NCBI GenBank assembly: GCA_035551615.1
Contig: DASZNC010000040.1
Coordinates: forward strand, 1-34,809
Direction of reading: 5' to 3'
From: JAKCDU01 sp035551615
Lineage (GTDB): Bacteria; Actinomycetota; Acidimicrobiia; Acidimicrobiales; Palsa-688
Length of the DNA: 34,809 bases
Each line of letters begins with the position of its first letter. The stretch's first letter is position 1. The position numbers and the translations under genes were made by a program. Under the pieces are notes generated by a model. The model was not told where the DNA came from. It did no database searches and saw nothing but the letters and a program-made list of their open reading frames with translations. Shown here in pieces: positions 7,939-15,448 of this stretch.

Positions 7939-7947
7939 CGTCCGGCC

Positions 7948-9135
7948 ATGTTGATCCTCCTGATCGTCCTGATCGTCCTGGCCGTGTTCCTGGTGGCGAG
8001 CGCCGGGTACGTGGTCACGACCCGCCGGCGCCCCCCGCTCGGCCGGGGCCCCCAGGCTCCCCGCCCGACCGGCCCGCCGCCCCCGAGCCAGGTGGTGGAG
8101 ACGCCGGCGCCGCCCATCGAGGACCTGTCACCAGTGGTCACCGAGGCGCCCCCGGCCGGCATCGAGGTCCCGCCGGTCCTCGTTCCCGAACCGGAGGTCG
8201 AGCCGGCGGCCGAAGTCGACCTCGAGGTCGGCGCCCCGCCCCGCTTCCGGGACCGCCTGGGCCGGGCCCGCAGCCTGTTCGGCGGCTACATCACCTCGGT
8301 GCGATCCCGCGACAAGATCGACGAGACGACATGGGAGGAGCTGGAGGAGGCGTTGATCCTGGCCGACGTCGGCGCCACCGTCGCCGCCACCCTGCTCGAC
8401 GACCTGCGCAGCCGGGTGAAGAGCGAGGGCATCTCCAACTCCGAGCAGCTGATCGAATCGCTCAAGCTGGAGCTGATCACCATGCTGCAGGGCGACCGTG
8501 AGCTGCACATGGCCCCTAGCGGAACGACCGTCTGGATGTTCGTCGGCGTCAACGGGGTGGGCAAGACGACCACCATCGGCAAGATCGGCATGCGCCAGGT
8601 GGCGGCCGGCCACAAAGTCGTCATGGCCGCCGGCGACACGTTCCGGGCGGCCGCCGCCGACCAGCTGGAGCTCTGGTCGGACCGGGTGGGCGCCTCGGTC
8701 ATCCGGGGCAAGGAGGGCGGCGACCCCGGGGCCGTCGTCTTCGACGCAGTTCAGCACGCCACCGCCCGGGGGGCCGACCTGGTGCTGGCCGACACCGCCG
8801 GCCGGCTCCACACCAAGACCAACCTGATGGAAGAGCTGAAGAAGGTGAGGCGGGTCGCCGAACGGCCGCCCGGTTCGGTCACGGAGATGATCCTGGTCAT
8901 CGACGCCACGACCGGCCAGAACGGGCTGGTCCAGGCCCGTCAGTTCGCCGACGCGGTCGGCGTGACCGGGGTGGTGCTGACCAAGCTCGACGGCACCGCC
9001 AAGGGCGGCATCGTCGTGGCCATCCGTTCGGAGTTGGGCATCCCCATCAAACTGGTGGGCCTGGGCGAAGGTCCGGCGGACCTGGTCGATTTCGATGCGG
9101 AGGAGTTCGTCGAGGCCCTCTTCGGCGCCGACTGA
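7948..9135 (+). CDS. ftsY: Signal recognition particle receptor FtsY
   Basis: FtsY is the membrane-linked GTPase that receives SRP-ribosome complexes and delivers them to SecYEG. The 395-residue protein begins with one transmembrane helix (about residues 2-22). A proline-, valine- and glutamate-rich linker runs to about 90. The N domain follows, then the G domain with GVNGVGKT at 200-207, DTFRAAA, DTAGRLHTK and TKLDGTAKGG. The C-terminus ends EEFVEALFGAD, as expected. An integral N-terminal anchor in place of a long acidic A domain is common in actinobacteria. Its partner ffh lies 2.6 kb downstream, on the far side of an inserted reverse-strand ABC operon. Confidence 0.96.
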   Translation: MLILLIVLIVLAVFLVASAGYVVTTRRRPPLGRGPQAPRPTGPPPPSQVVETPAPPIEDLSPVVTEAPPAGIEVPPVLVPEPEVEPAAEVDLEVGAPPRFRDRLGRARSLFGGYITSVRSRDKIDETTWEELEEALILADVGATVAATLLDDLRSRVKSEGISNSEQLIESLKLELITMLQGDRELHMAPSGTTVWMFVGVNGVGKTTTIGKIGMRQVAAGHKVVMAAGDTFRAAAADQLELWSDRVGASVIRGKEGGDPGAVVFDAVQHATARGADLVLADTAGRLHTKTNLMEELKKVRRVAERPPGSVTEMILVIDATTGQNGLVQARQFADAVGVTGVVLTKLDGTAKGGIVVAIRSELGIPIKLVGLGEGPADLVDFDAEEFVEALFGAD

Positions 9136-9200
9136 CCGACCGCCCGCCGACACCCGGCACCGGCCGCCGGCCGACACCCGGCACCGACTGACCGACCGCC
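9128..9200. repeat. Nested direct repeats after ftsY
   Basis: CCGACTGACCGACCGCC, which contains the ftsY stop codon, occurs at 9128-9144 and again at 9184-9200. Inside this interval GCCGACACCCGGCACCG occurs at 9146-9162 and at 9170-9186. The pattern suggests two rounds of local duplication in the convergent spacer. Confidence 0.9.
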
Positions 9201-9215
9201 GGCCGGTGCCGGCGG
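9196..9215. terminator. GC hairpin between convergent genes
   Basis: CCGCCGGC and GCCGGCGG form an 8-bp perfect stem with a CGGT loop. It is placed after ftsY and 6 bases beyond the stop of the converging permease gene. There is no U-tract on either side, so it could act as a bidirectional terminator or simply block RNA decay. Confidence 0.45.
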
Positions 9216-9221
9216 CGCCAA

Positions 9222-10019
9222 TCAGCTGAGCAACAGCACCCGGACCCGCCGGCCGGCAACGGTGAGGCCGACCACGCCCATGGCGGCCAGATAGGCGATG
9301 TGGCCGATCAGGGCGGGCCCGATGATCCCCAGGGTGAGCGACCGCTCCAGCACCACACCGTGGTAAAGGGGAGTGCACTCGACGACGATCTGCAGCCAAC
9401 GGGGGTAGGTCGCCAGCGGGTAGAAGGTCGTCGAGAAGAGGAACAGCGGCAGCATGATCAGGTTGACCAGGTCGAAGTCGGTCCAGCCGCGCATGTACGT
9501 GGTGGCGGCCATGGCCACCGACGCGAACGCAAACCCGATCAACAGGGCGGCCGGCATGGCCAGCGCCGCCCACCCCGAGGCCACGTCGCCCAGCCCGGCC
9601 ATCATGACCACGAACACCGTCGAGTACAGCGTCGAGCGCAGGAGAGCGGTGATGATCTCCCCTCTGGCCACATCCACGGCCCGCATCGGCGTGGCCAGGA
9701 TGGCGTCGTAGACCTTGGCGAACTTCAGCTTGAAGTACACGTTGAACGTGCACTCGTAGATCGATCCGTTCATGGCCGAGGCGGCCAGCAGGGCGGGCGC
9801 CACGTAGGTGGCGTAGGGGTAGATGTGGCCGTTGGGCCCGCGGATGCCACCGACCAGCTTGCCGATCCCGATCCCGATCGAGAGGAGGTAGAACACCGGC
9901 TCGAACAGGCCCGAGACCGGCAGGTACCAGATGTGGCGGGCGACCAACGCGTTGCGGGCCACCATCCGGTGGGCCCGGCCGAGCGGGGCGACCCGCCAGC
10001 CCAGTCGCACGGCCGTCAT
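9222..10019 (-). CDS. ABC-2 type exporter permease (second)
   Basis: This 265-residue integral membrane protein of the ABC-2 family resembles NodJ/DrrB permeases, with about six transmembrane segments. The first is near LPVSGLFEPVFYLLSIGIG and the last near the C-terminus (YLAAMGVVGLTVAG). The cytoplasmic motif LATPMRAVDVARGEI is the family's coupling-loop signature. The start is ATG at 10019-10017, overlapping the TGA of the preceding permease as ATGA, so translation is probably coupled. It should form a heterodimer with the first permease, driven by the ATPase of the same operon. The substrate cannot be told from sequence; lipids, polyketides or drugs are typical of the family. Confidence 0.88.
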   Translation of the reverse strand: MTAVRLGWRVAPLGRAHRMVARNALVARHIWYLPVSGLFEPVFYLLSIGIGIGKLVGGIRGPNGHIYPYATYVAPALLAASAMNGSIYECTFNVYFKLKFAKVYDAILATPMRAVDVARGEIITALLRSTLYSTVFVVMMAGLGDVASGWAALAMPAALLIGFAFASVAMAATTYMRGWTDFDLVNLIMLPLFLFSTTFYPLATYPRWLQIVVECTPLYHGVVLERSLTLGIIGPALIGHIAYLAAMGVVGLTVAGRRVRVLLLS

Positions 10020-10795
10020 ACGAGTAGCCGCCGGCGGAACGTGGAGCGGGCGACCACGACCCCGGCGACGCTCACGGCGATCAGGTAGGCCAGGTGCCCG
10101 ACCAGGCCGGTCGCAGTGACCGTGCCGGCGGCCAGCGGCCGGCACAACGCCACGCCGTTCCACAGCGGGGTGATCCATGCCACCACCTGCAGTCCGACGG
10201 GCAGTTGTTTCAGCGGGAAGAACACTCCGGAAAAAAGGAAGAGCGGGACGACGCCCAGGCGGAACACCAGACTGAACCCCGAATCGGTGTCCTGGGTGGC
10301 GGCAAATGCCGCCAGAGGGGTGGCGAAGGCGGCCCCCGTGAGGATCCCGACGGGCAGGATGGCGACGGCCTGGAACGACAAGATCGTGCCGAAGGCGGCC
10401 ATCACGATCAGGTAACTGGCGACGGAGGTGGCGATCCGCACCCCGATCCACGCCAGATGCCCGGCCAGCACGTCGCCGACCCGGAGCGGGGTGGCGAGCA
10501 TGGCGTAATAGGTCTTCTGCCATTTGATGGCGCCCATGATCGGGAACATCGACTCGCTGGCGGCCGTAGTCGCAGCGGCCGTGGCGGCTAGGGCAGGGGC
10601 GACGAAATGCAGGTAGGTCTGGTGGCCGATGGCGGCGTGACCGGCGCTCTTGTTGATGAAAGAACCCAGCCCCACGCCCATGGCCAGCAGGTACAGGACC
10701 GGGTTGATGAACGTGGTCATGATCGACGCCCGCCACGTGCGGGCGTAGGCGCGACCCATGTAGCCGGTGACCCGGAGGGCGGGGATCCGGTGCAT
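10016..10795 (-). CDS. ABC-2 type exporter permease (first)
   Basis: This 259-residue ABC-2 family membrane protein is a diverged paralogue of its downstream neighbour. Both carry a NPVLYLL or EPVFYLL helix, a VAPAL motif, an ATPLRVGDV or ATPMRAVDV loop, and a FLFSGVFFPL or FLFSTTFYPL segment. The start ATG (10795-10793) shares one base with the ATPase stop (TGATG), which implies coupled translation and equal stoichiometry. With the other permease it would form a heterodimeric pore for export. The substrate is unknown. Confidence 0.88.
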   Translation of the reverse strand: MHRIPALRVTGYMGRAYARTWRASIMTTFINPVLYLLAMGVGLGSFINKSAGHAAIGHQTYLHFVAPALAATAAATTAASESMFPIMGAIKWQKTYYAMLATPLRVGDVLAGHLAWIGVRIATSVASYLIVMAAFGTILSFQAVAILPVGILTGAAFATPLAAFAATQDTDSGFSLVFRLGVVPLFLFSGVFFPLKQLPVGLQVVAWITPLWNGVALCRPLAAGTVTATGLVGHLAYLIAVSVAGVVVARSTFRRRLLV

Positions 10796-11754
10796 CAGTC
10801 GATCAGGTGGCGGCCGGTCAAGTTGAGGAACACGTCCTCGAGGGTGGAGCGGCGGGCCAGAACGCTGAGGGGTTCGAGGCCACGCCCGGTGACCGCGTCA
10901 ACCGCGGCATCGCCGTCGGAGGTATAGAGGAGCAGGCGGTCGGGCAGGACCTCGATCCGCTCGCCCAGATCAGCCACCTTGTCCGCCATCCGCTCGGTGT
11001 CGCCCGGCGCGAAGCGCAGCTCGACCACCTCGCGCGTCGAGTACCGGGCGATCAGGGACCGCGGCGACCCCTCGGCCACGATCCGGCCGTTGTCCATAAC
11101 GACCAAGCGGTCGCACAACTGCTCGGCCTCGTCCATGTAGTGGGTCGTCAGGACCAGCGTCACGCCCCGGGCCTTCAGCCGGTACAGGCGGTCCCACAGG
11201 ATGTGGCGGGCCTGCGGGTCGAGTCCGGTCGTCGGCTCGTCGAGCAGCAGCAGGTCGGGTTCGTTCACCAGTGACCGGGCGATGGTCAGCCGACGTTTCA
11301 TGCCGCCGGAGAGGGGATCGACCTTGTCGTTGCCCCGCTCGGTCAGCTGGGCGAAGTGGAGGAGCTCCTCGATACGTCCCCGCAACTCCCGGCGGGGGAT
11401 GTCGAAGTAGCGCCCGTACACGTACAGGTTCTCCCGGACGGTCAGTTCCGGGTCCAGGTTGTCCTCCTGGGGGACCACCCCCAGGCGGGCCCGGATGCGG
11501 GGACCGTCGCGGTCGGGATCGAGCCCCAGGATGGTCAGATCGCCCGACGTCCGGGGCGACACGCCGGCCACCATCCGCATGGTCGAGCTCTTGCCGGCGC
11601 CATTCGGTCCGAGGAAACCGAACGCCTCGCCCCGTCGAACCTCGAATCCCACGGAGTCGACGGCGCGGAACGATCCGAACTCCTTGACCAGGTTCCGGGC
11701 GGCGACGAGCGCATCGGAACCCGGGGGATCCTCGTCTACGCTGTTATCTCCCAT
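10795..11754 (-). CDS. ABC exporter ATPase, NodI/DrrA-like
   Basis: This 319-residue ABC ATPase powers the two downstream ABC-2 permeases. It has Walker A GPNGAGKSST, Q-loop VVPQEDNLD, signature LSGGMKRRL, Walker B LLLLDEPTTGLDP and H-loop LTTHYMDEAE. An accessory C-terminal domain of about 90 residues ends STLEDVFLNLTGR, the usual end of DrrA/NodI-type exporters. The ATG at 11754-11752 shares the palindrome CATG with the ffh ATG (11753-11755), so the two genes diverge from overlapping start codons. AGGGA lies 7 bases upstream of this start, inside ffh coding sequence. No other in-frame start precedes the conserved N-terminus. Confidence 0.92.
   Translation of the reverse strand: MGDNSVDEDPPGSDALVAARNLVKEFGSFRAVDSVGFEVRRGEAFGFLGPNGAGKSSTMRMVAGVSPRTSGDLTILGLDPDRDGPRIRARLGVVPQEDNLDPELTVRENLYVYGRYFDIPRRELRGRIEELLHFAQLTERGNDKVDPLSGGMKRRLTIARSLVNEPDLLLLDEPTTGLDPQARHILWDRLYRLKARGVTLVLTTHYMDEAEQLCDRLVVMDNGRIVAEGSPRSLIARYSTREVVELRFAPGDTERMADKVADLGERIEVLPDRLLLYTSDGDAAVDAVTGRGLEPLSVLARRSTLEDVFLNLTGRHLID
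11737..11742 (+). promoter_or_regulatory. -10 box for ffh inside the ABC gene
   Basis: TACGCT ends 10 bases before the ffh ATG at 11753. It lies inside the 5' coding region of the divergent ATPase gene. No Shine-Dalgarno is evident for ffh. Confidence 0.4.
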
Positions 11755-13120
11755 GTTCGAGTCCCTGTCCGATCGCTTCGATGCTGTCTTCACCCGCTTG
11801 CGCGGGCGCGGCCGGCTGACCGAAGCCGACGTCGACGAGGCCCTGCGGGAGATCCGCCTGGCCCTCCTCCAGGCCGACGTCAACCTACGCGTCGTCAGGG
11901 ACTTCGTCACGCGGATTCGGGAGCAGCTGGTCGGTCTCGACCTCTCCCAGAGCCTGACGCCCAGCCAGCAGGTGGTCAAGGTCGTCCACGAGGAGATGAA
12001 GCGCATCCTCGGGGGCGAGACCCTGAAGCTCACCTACGCGCCCAAGCCGCCGACGGTGATCCTCCTGGCCGGTCTCCAGGGCGCCGGTAAGACCACCACG
12101 GCGGCCAAGCTGGCCGGCTTCTACAAGCGCAGCCAGGGGCGCAACCCGCTGCTCCTGGGCGCCGACCTCCAGCGGCCGGCCGCCGTCGAGCAGTTGCGGG
12201 TGCTGGGCGAGCAGGTCGGCGTTCCTGTCTTCAGCGAGTCGTCCGACCCGGTCACCGTCGCCAAGAAGGGCTTCGAAGAGGCGGTCCGGCTGGGCCGCGA
12301 CGTTCTGATCGTAGACACCGCCGGGCGCCTGGCCATCGACGAGGAACTGATGGACGAGGTGCGCCGCATCTCCGAGGCGGTGTCGCCGCACTACACCTTC
12401 CTCGTCATCGACGCCATGATCGGCCAGGACGCGGTGGCCACGGCCGAGTCGTTCCACCGCACCCTCGAACTGGACGGCGTCATCCTCACCAAGGTCGACG
12501 GCGACGCCCGCGGCGGCGCCGCCCTGTCGGTCAAGGAGGTCGTCGGCCGCCCGATCGTCTTCAGCTCGACCGGTGAGAAGCTGGCCGACTTCGAGCAGTT
12601 CCACCCGGACCGGATGGCCGACCGCATCCTGGGCATGGGTGACGTGCTGACGCTGATCGAGAAGGCCGAGGAGGCCCTCGACCGCGAGCAGGCCGAGGAG
12701 ACGATGGCCCGCCTCCAGCAGGGCCAGTTCACCCTCGAGGATTTCCTGGACCAGATGCAGCAGGTCAAGAAGATGGGGCCGCTGTCGGGTCTGGTCGGAA
12801 TGATCCCGGGCCTGCCCAAGGAGATCAAGAACGCCGAGATCGACGACGGCATGATGGGCCCGATCGAGGCCATCATCCGCTCGATGACACCGGCCGAGCG
12901 CAAGGATCCGGCGATCATCAACGGGTCCCGTCGTTCCCGAATTGCCAAGGGCAGTGGCACAACGGTCACAGAAGTAAATAACCTGTTGGACCGCTTCAAG
13001 CAGATGCAGTCGTACATGCGCCAGATGGCATCCATGCCCGGTCTCATGGGCCGGGCTGCCCGCAAGGCCACCAGCGGCGGCAAACGATCCAATCCCAAAA
13101 AGAAGAAGAAGCGCCGCTGA
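11753..13120 (+). CDS. ffh: Signal recognition particle protein Ffh (SRP54)
   Basis: Ffh binds signal peptides and SRP RNA and docks on FtsY to target membrane proteins. The 455-residue protein has the N domain (MFESLSDRFDAVFTRLRGRG), then the G domain with GLQGAGKTTT from residue 107, DLQRPAA, DTAGRL and TKVDGDARGG. A methionine-rich M domain follows (QMQQVKKMGPL, QMQSYMRQMASM) with the RNA-binding GSGTTVTEVNNLL element. It ends in a lysine/arginine run. ATG 11753 gives the canonical N-terminus. It leads the rpsP-khpA-rimM-trmD-rplS cluster, as in most actinobacteria. The SRP RNA gene is not in this window. Confidence 0.96.
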   Translation: MFESLSDRFDAVFTRLRGRGRLTEADVDEALREIRLALLQADVNLRVVRDFVTRIREQLVGLDLSQSLTPSQQVVKVVHEEMKRILGGETLKLTYAPKPPTVILLAGLQGAGKTTTAAKLAGFYKRSQGRNPLLLGADLQRPAAVEQLRVLGEQVGVPVFSESSDPVTVAKKGFEEAVRLGRDVLIVDTAGRLAIDEELMDEVRRISEAVSPHYTFLVIDAMIGQDAVATAESFHRTLELDGVILTKVDGDARGGAALSVKEVVGRPIVFSSTGEKLADFEQFHPDRMADRILGMGDVLTLIEKAEEALDREQAEETMARLQQGQFTLEDFLDQMQQVKKMGPLSGLVGMIPGLPKEIKNAEIDDGMMGPIEAIIRSMTPAERKDPAIINGSRRSRIAKGSGTTVTEVNNLLDRFKQMQSYMRQMASMPGLMGRAARKATSGGKRSNPKKKKKRR

Positions 13121-13147
13121 TGCGACGAGAGAAGAGCTGATACCAAG

Positions 13148-13417
13148 ATGGCCGTGAAACTCCGCCTGATGCGGATGGGAAAAAAGAAGCAGCCGGTGTA
13201 CCGCGTGGTCGCCGCTGACAGCCGATCGCCGCGTGACGGCCGGTTCATCGAGATCCTGGGGACCTACGAGCCCCGGGCCGAACCGAGCCGCGTCCTGATC
13301 GACAACGACAAGGCGCTGCGCTGGTTGCGCAACGGCGCCCAGCCGACCGAGACGGTGGCCCGCCTACTGGCCCAGTCCGGCGCCATGGACGAGTTCAAGG
13401 CCGGCGCCAAATCGTGA
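13148..13417 (+). CDS. rpsP: Small-subunit ribosomal protein bS16
   Basis: This 89-residue 30S protein has the family N-terminus MAVKLRLMRMGKKKQPVYRV, then ADSRSPRDGRFIEILGTYEP. It lies 27 bases after ffh and overlaps khpA by four bases (GTGA). The last 15 residues are a short tail that varies between species. Confidence 0.96.
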   Translation: MAVKLRLMRMGKKKQPVYRVVAADSRSPRDGRFIEILGTYEPRAEPSRVLIDNDKALRWLRNGAQPTETVARLLAQSGAMDEFKAGAKS

Positions 13418-13716
13418 GCGAAGGCGACGAGGAACTCGACGGCGGCCTCGATGACTGGGGCGACGACGAGATCGACGGCGGCCGGGCCAAGACCGTCCTG
13501 ACCTTCCTCGCCACCAGCCTGGTCGACGACGCGTCGGCCGTGCGGGTGGAGACCAGCGAGGGCCGCCAGGGCATCAAGCTGGCCCTGCACGTGGCTCCCG
13601 ACGACATGGGCAAGGTCATCGGCCGGCGCGGCCGGGTCGCCCAGTCGATCCGCAGCGTCGTTCGGGCCGCCGGTGCCCGCGACGGGGTGGATGTCTTCGT
13701 CGACATCGTCGACTGA
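13414..13716 (+). CDS. khpA: KH-domain RNA-binding protein KhpA
   Basis: This 100-residue single-KH protein has the GXXG RNA-binding loop as G70-R-R-G73 in GKVIGRRGRVAQSIR. KhpA with KhpB (Jag) binds many small RNAs and affects cell elongation in Gram-positives. The position between rpsP and rimM is the standard one. The first 23 residues are unusually acidic and precede the usual KhpA start. An internal start would be needed to remove them, but GTG 13414 is coupled to rpsP through a GTGA overlap, which favours the long form. Confidence 0.92.
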   Translation: MSEGDEELDGGLDDWGDDEIDGGRAKTVLTFLATSLVDDASAVRVETSEGRQGIKLALHVAPDDMGKVIGRRGRVAQSIRSVVRAAGARDGVDVFVDIVD

Positions 13717-13730
13717 CCACCCACCCACAG

Positions 13731-14207
13731 GTGCTCGACGTCGGCCGGATCGTCCGGCCCCATGGCCTGAAAGGGCAGGTGGTCGTCGAGCTGTGGACCA
13801 ACCTGCTGGAGCGCATGCGCCCCGGTACCGAACTGGCCACCGAGCTGCGCACCCTGGTCATCACCTCGGCCGTGCAGACGCCCGACTCCACCAGCCACAC
13901 CCGGTGGCTGGTCGCGTTCGAGGGGCTGCAGTCCCGGGAGGACGCCGAGCAGTTCCGTGACGCCGTGCTGCGGGCCGAGCCGATCGAGGTGGAAGGCGCC
14001 CTGTGGGTGCACCAGCTGATCGGGGCCGACCTCTACGCGACCGACGGCACCCTCGTGGGCCGGGTCGAGGCGGTCGAGGCCAACCCGGCCAGCGACCTGT
14101 TGATCCTGGAGGACGGCCGGCTCGTACCTTTGACCTTCGTCAGCCGGTCGGGCGACGGTCGGTACACGGTGGACGGGCCGCCCGGCCTACTCGATCTCGA
14201 GCCGTGA
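13731..14207 (+). CDS. rimM: Ribosome maturation factor RimM
   Basis: RimM assists assembly of the 30S head by binding uS19. The 158-residue protein has the N-terminal barrel VGRIVRPHGLKGQVVVE. The C-terminal PRC-barrel segment includes LWVHQLIGADLYATDGTLVG and ends DGPPGLLDLE. GTG at 13731 begins the conserved sequence almost directly. It lies between khpA and trmD as usual. Confidence 0.94.
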   Translation: MLDVGRIVRPHGLKGQVVVELWTNLLERMRPGTELATELRTLVITSAVQTPDSTSHTRWLVAFEGLQSREDAEQFRDAVLRAEPIEVEGALWVHQLIGADLYATDGTLVGRVEAVEANPASDLLILEDGRLVPLTFVSRSGDGRYTVDGPPGLLDLEP

Positions 14208-14231
14208 CCGGCTCGAGTTGATCGCGGAACC

Positions 14232-14954
14232 GTGCGCGTCGACGTCTTCACCCTTTTTCCGGATCTGGTTCGACCATGGACCGAAGCCAGCCTGATCGGC
14301 AGAGCCGGGCGGGACGGTCTCCTCGATCTGCGGGTCCACGATCTGCGCTCCGGTACGACCGATCCCCACCGGTCGGCGGATGACAGCCCCTTCGGCGGTG
14401 GGGCCGGCATGGTCCTGCGACCGGAGCCGATCTTCAACGTGGTCGAGCGGGAGGACCCGCCCCGACCGCTGTTCCTGCTCGGCCCCGGCGGGCTCCGATT
14501 CGACCAGGCCCAGGCGCTCGAACTGGCCGGCGGGAGCGGGTTCAGCCTCCTGTGCGGGCGCTACGAGGGCGTCGACCAGCGGGTGACCGACCACCTGGTC
14601 GACGGCGAGCTGTCCATCGGTGACTTCGTCCTGGCCGGCGGGGAGGCGGCCGCCATCGTGGTCATCGAAGCCGTCGCCCGTCTGGTGCCGGGGGTGATGG
14701 GCAACGACGCCTCGGCCGACGACGAGAGTTTCTCCGCCGGCCTGCTCGAATACCCGCACTACACCCGGCCGGCGACGTTCCGGGACTGGGACGTGCCGGC
14801 GGTCCTGCGCAGCGGCGACCACGCCCGGGTCGAGCGGTGGCGGCGGGCCCAGGCCCTGCACCGCACGATGGCCCGCCGGCCTGACCTGATCGACGCCCGC
14901 GGTGGCCTGAACGACGGCGAACGGGGGCTCCTGGCCGAGTTCGGCCTCGATTGA
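14232..14954 (+). CDS. trmD: tRNA (guanine-N1-)-methyltransferase TrmD
   Basis: TrmD methylates G37 next to the anticodon using S-adenosylmethionine, preventing +1 frameshifting. The 240-residue protein has MRVDVFTLFPDLV, DDSPFGGGAGMVLRPEP, LLCGRYEGVDQRV, the trefoil-knot motif SIGDFVLAGGEAA, and EYPHYTRPATF. GTG 14232 gives the usual N-terminus. It is 24 bases after rimM and 42 before rplS, within the conserved block. Confidence 0.96.
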   Translation: MRVDVFTLFPDLVRPWTEASLIGRAGRDGLLDLRVHDLRSGTTDPHRSADDSPFGGGAGMVLRPEPIFNVVEREDPPRPLFLLGPGGLRFDQAQALELAGGSGFSLLCGRYEGVDQRVTDHLVDGELSIGDFVLAGGEAAAIVVIEAVARLVPGVMGNDASADDESFSAGLLEYPHYTRPATFRDWDVPAVLRSGDHARVERWRRAQALHRTMARRPDLIDARGGLNDGERGLLAEFGLD

Positions 14955-14955
14955 C

Positions 14956-14961
14956 TAATCT
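14956..14961 (+). promoter_or_regulatory. Candidate -10 box before rplS
   Basis: TAATCT lies immediately after the trmD stop. It would give rplS an additional transcript with a short leader carrying its Shine-Dalgarno (AGGAG, 8 bases before the ATG). Confidence 0.35.
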
Positions 14962-14996
14962 GAACTGCCCGCCGTACGACTGCAGGAGCCTTTCCC

Positions 14997-15362
14997 ATGA
15001 ACCCGACCGATCTGGTAGACCGCGACAGCCTGCGCGACGACGTCCCTGCCTTCGCTCCCGGCGACACCCTCAAGGTGCACGTGCGGGTCGTCGAGGGCAA
15101 CCGGGAGCGGGTGCAGGTGTTCCAGGGCGCCGTCATCCGGCGTCAGGGCTCCGGTCTGCGGGAGACCTTCACGGTCCGCAAGTTGAGCTTCGGTGTCGGC
15201 GTCGAGCGGACGTTCCCGGTGCACAGCCCGGTCATCGCCAAGATCGAGGTGGTCACCCGCGGCGACGTCCGGCGGGCCAAGCTCTACTACCTCCGGGATC
15301 GGACCGGTAAGGCGGCCAAGATCAAAGAGAAGCGCACACCTTCCGGCGGCCACCTGAAGTAG
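14997..15362 (+). CDS. rplS: Large-subunit ribosomal protein bL19
   Basis: This 121-residue 50S protein at the subunit interface contains FAPGDTLKVHVRVVEGNRER, QGAVIRRQGSGLRETFTVRK, GVGVERTFPVHSP, and RRAKLYYLRDRTGKAAKIKE. A clear AGGAG lies 8 bases before ATG 14997. It closes the rpsP-rplS cluster. Confidence 0.96.
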   Translation: MNPTDLVDRDSLRDDVPAFAPGDTLKVHVRVVEGNRERVQVFQGAVIRRQGSGLRETFTVRKLSFGVGVERTFPVHSPVIAKIEVVTRGDVRRAKLYYLRDRTGKAAKIKEKRTPSGGHLK

Positions 15363-15366
15363 CGCC

Positions 15367-15383
15367 TCCCGGGCATTCCGGGA
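15367..15383 (+). terminator. Weak hairpin after rplS
   Basis: TCCCGG and CCGGGA form a 6-bp stem with a GCATT loop, 5 bases after the rplS stop. There is no U-tract, so termination is uncertain. The following gene is unrelated, which makes an operon boundary here plausible. Confidence 0.35.
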
Positions 15384-15448
15384 CATCGAGGTGGTCCCAG
15401 GTACCGGTTCGGCTCAAGAAACATCGGCAAACGCCGAAAACTGTGCCG

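Larger units (their letters stand above)
7636..7947. other. smc-ftsY intergenic region
   Basis: These 312 bases hold no convincing gene. From left to right they contain a perfect 20-base tandem duplication (7658-7697), a GC-rich stretch, an AT-rich palindrome (7807-7843), and the ftsY promoter. A long reverse-strand open frame crosses the whole region, but it continues into ftsY as a codon shadow and has no recognisable protein signature. Confidence 0.7.
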
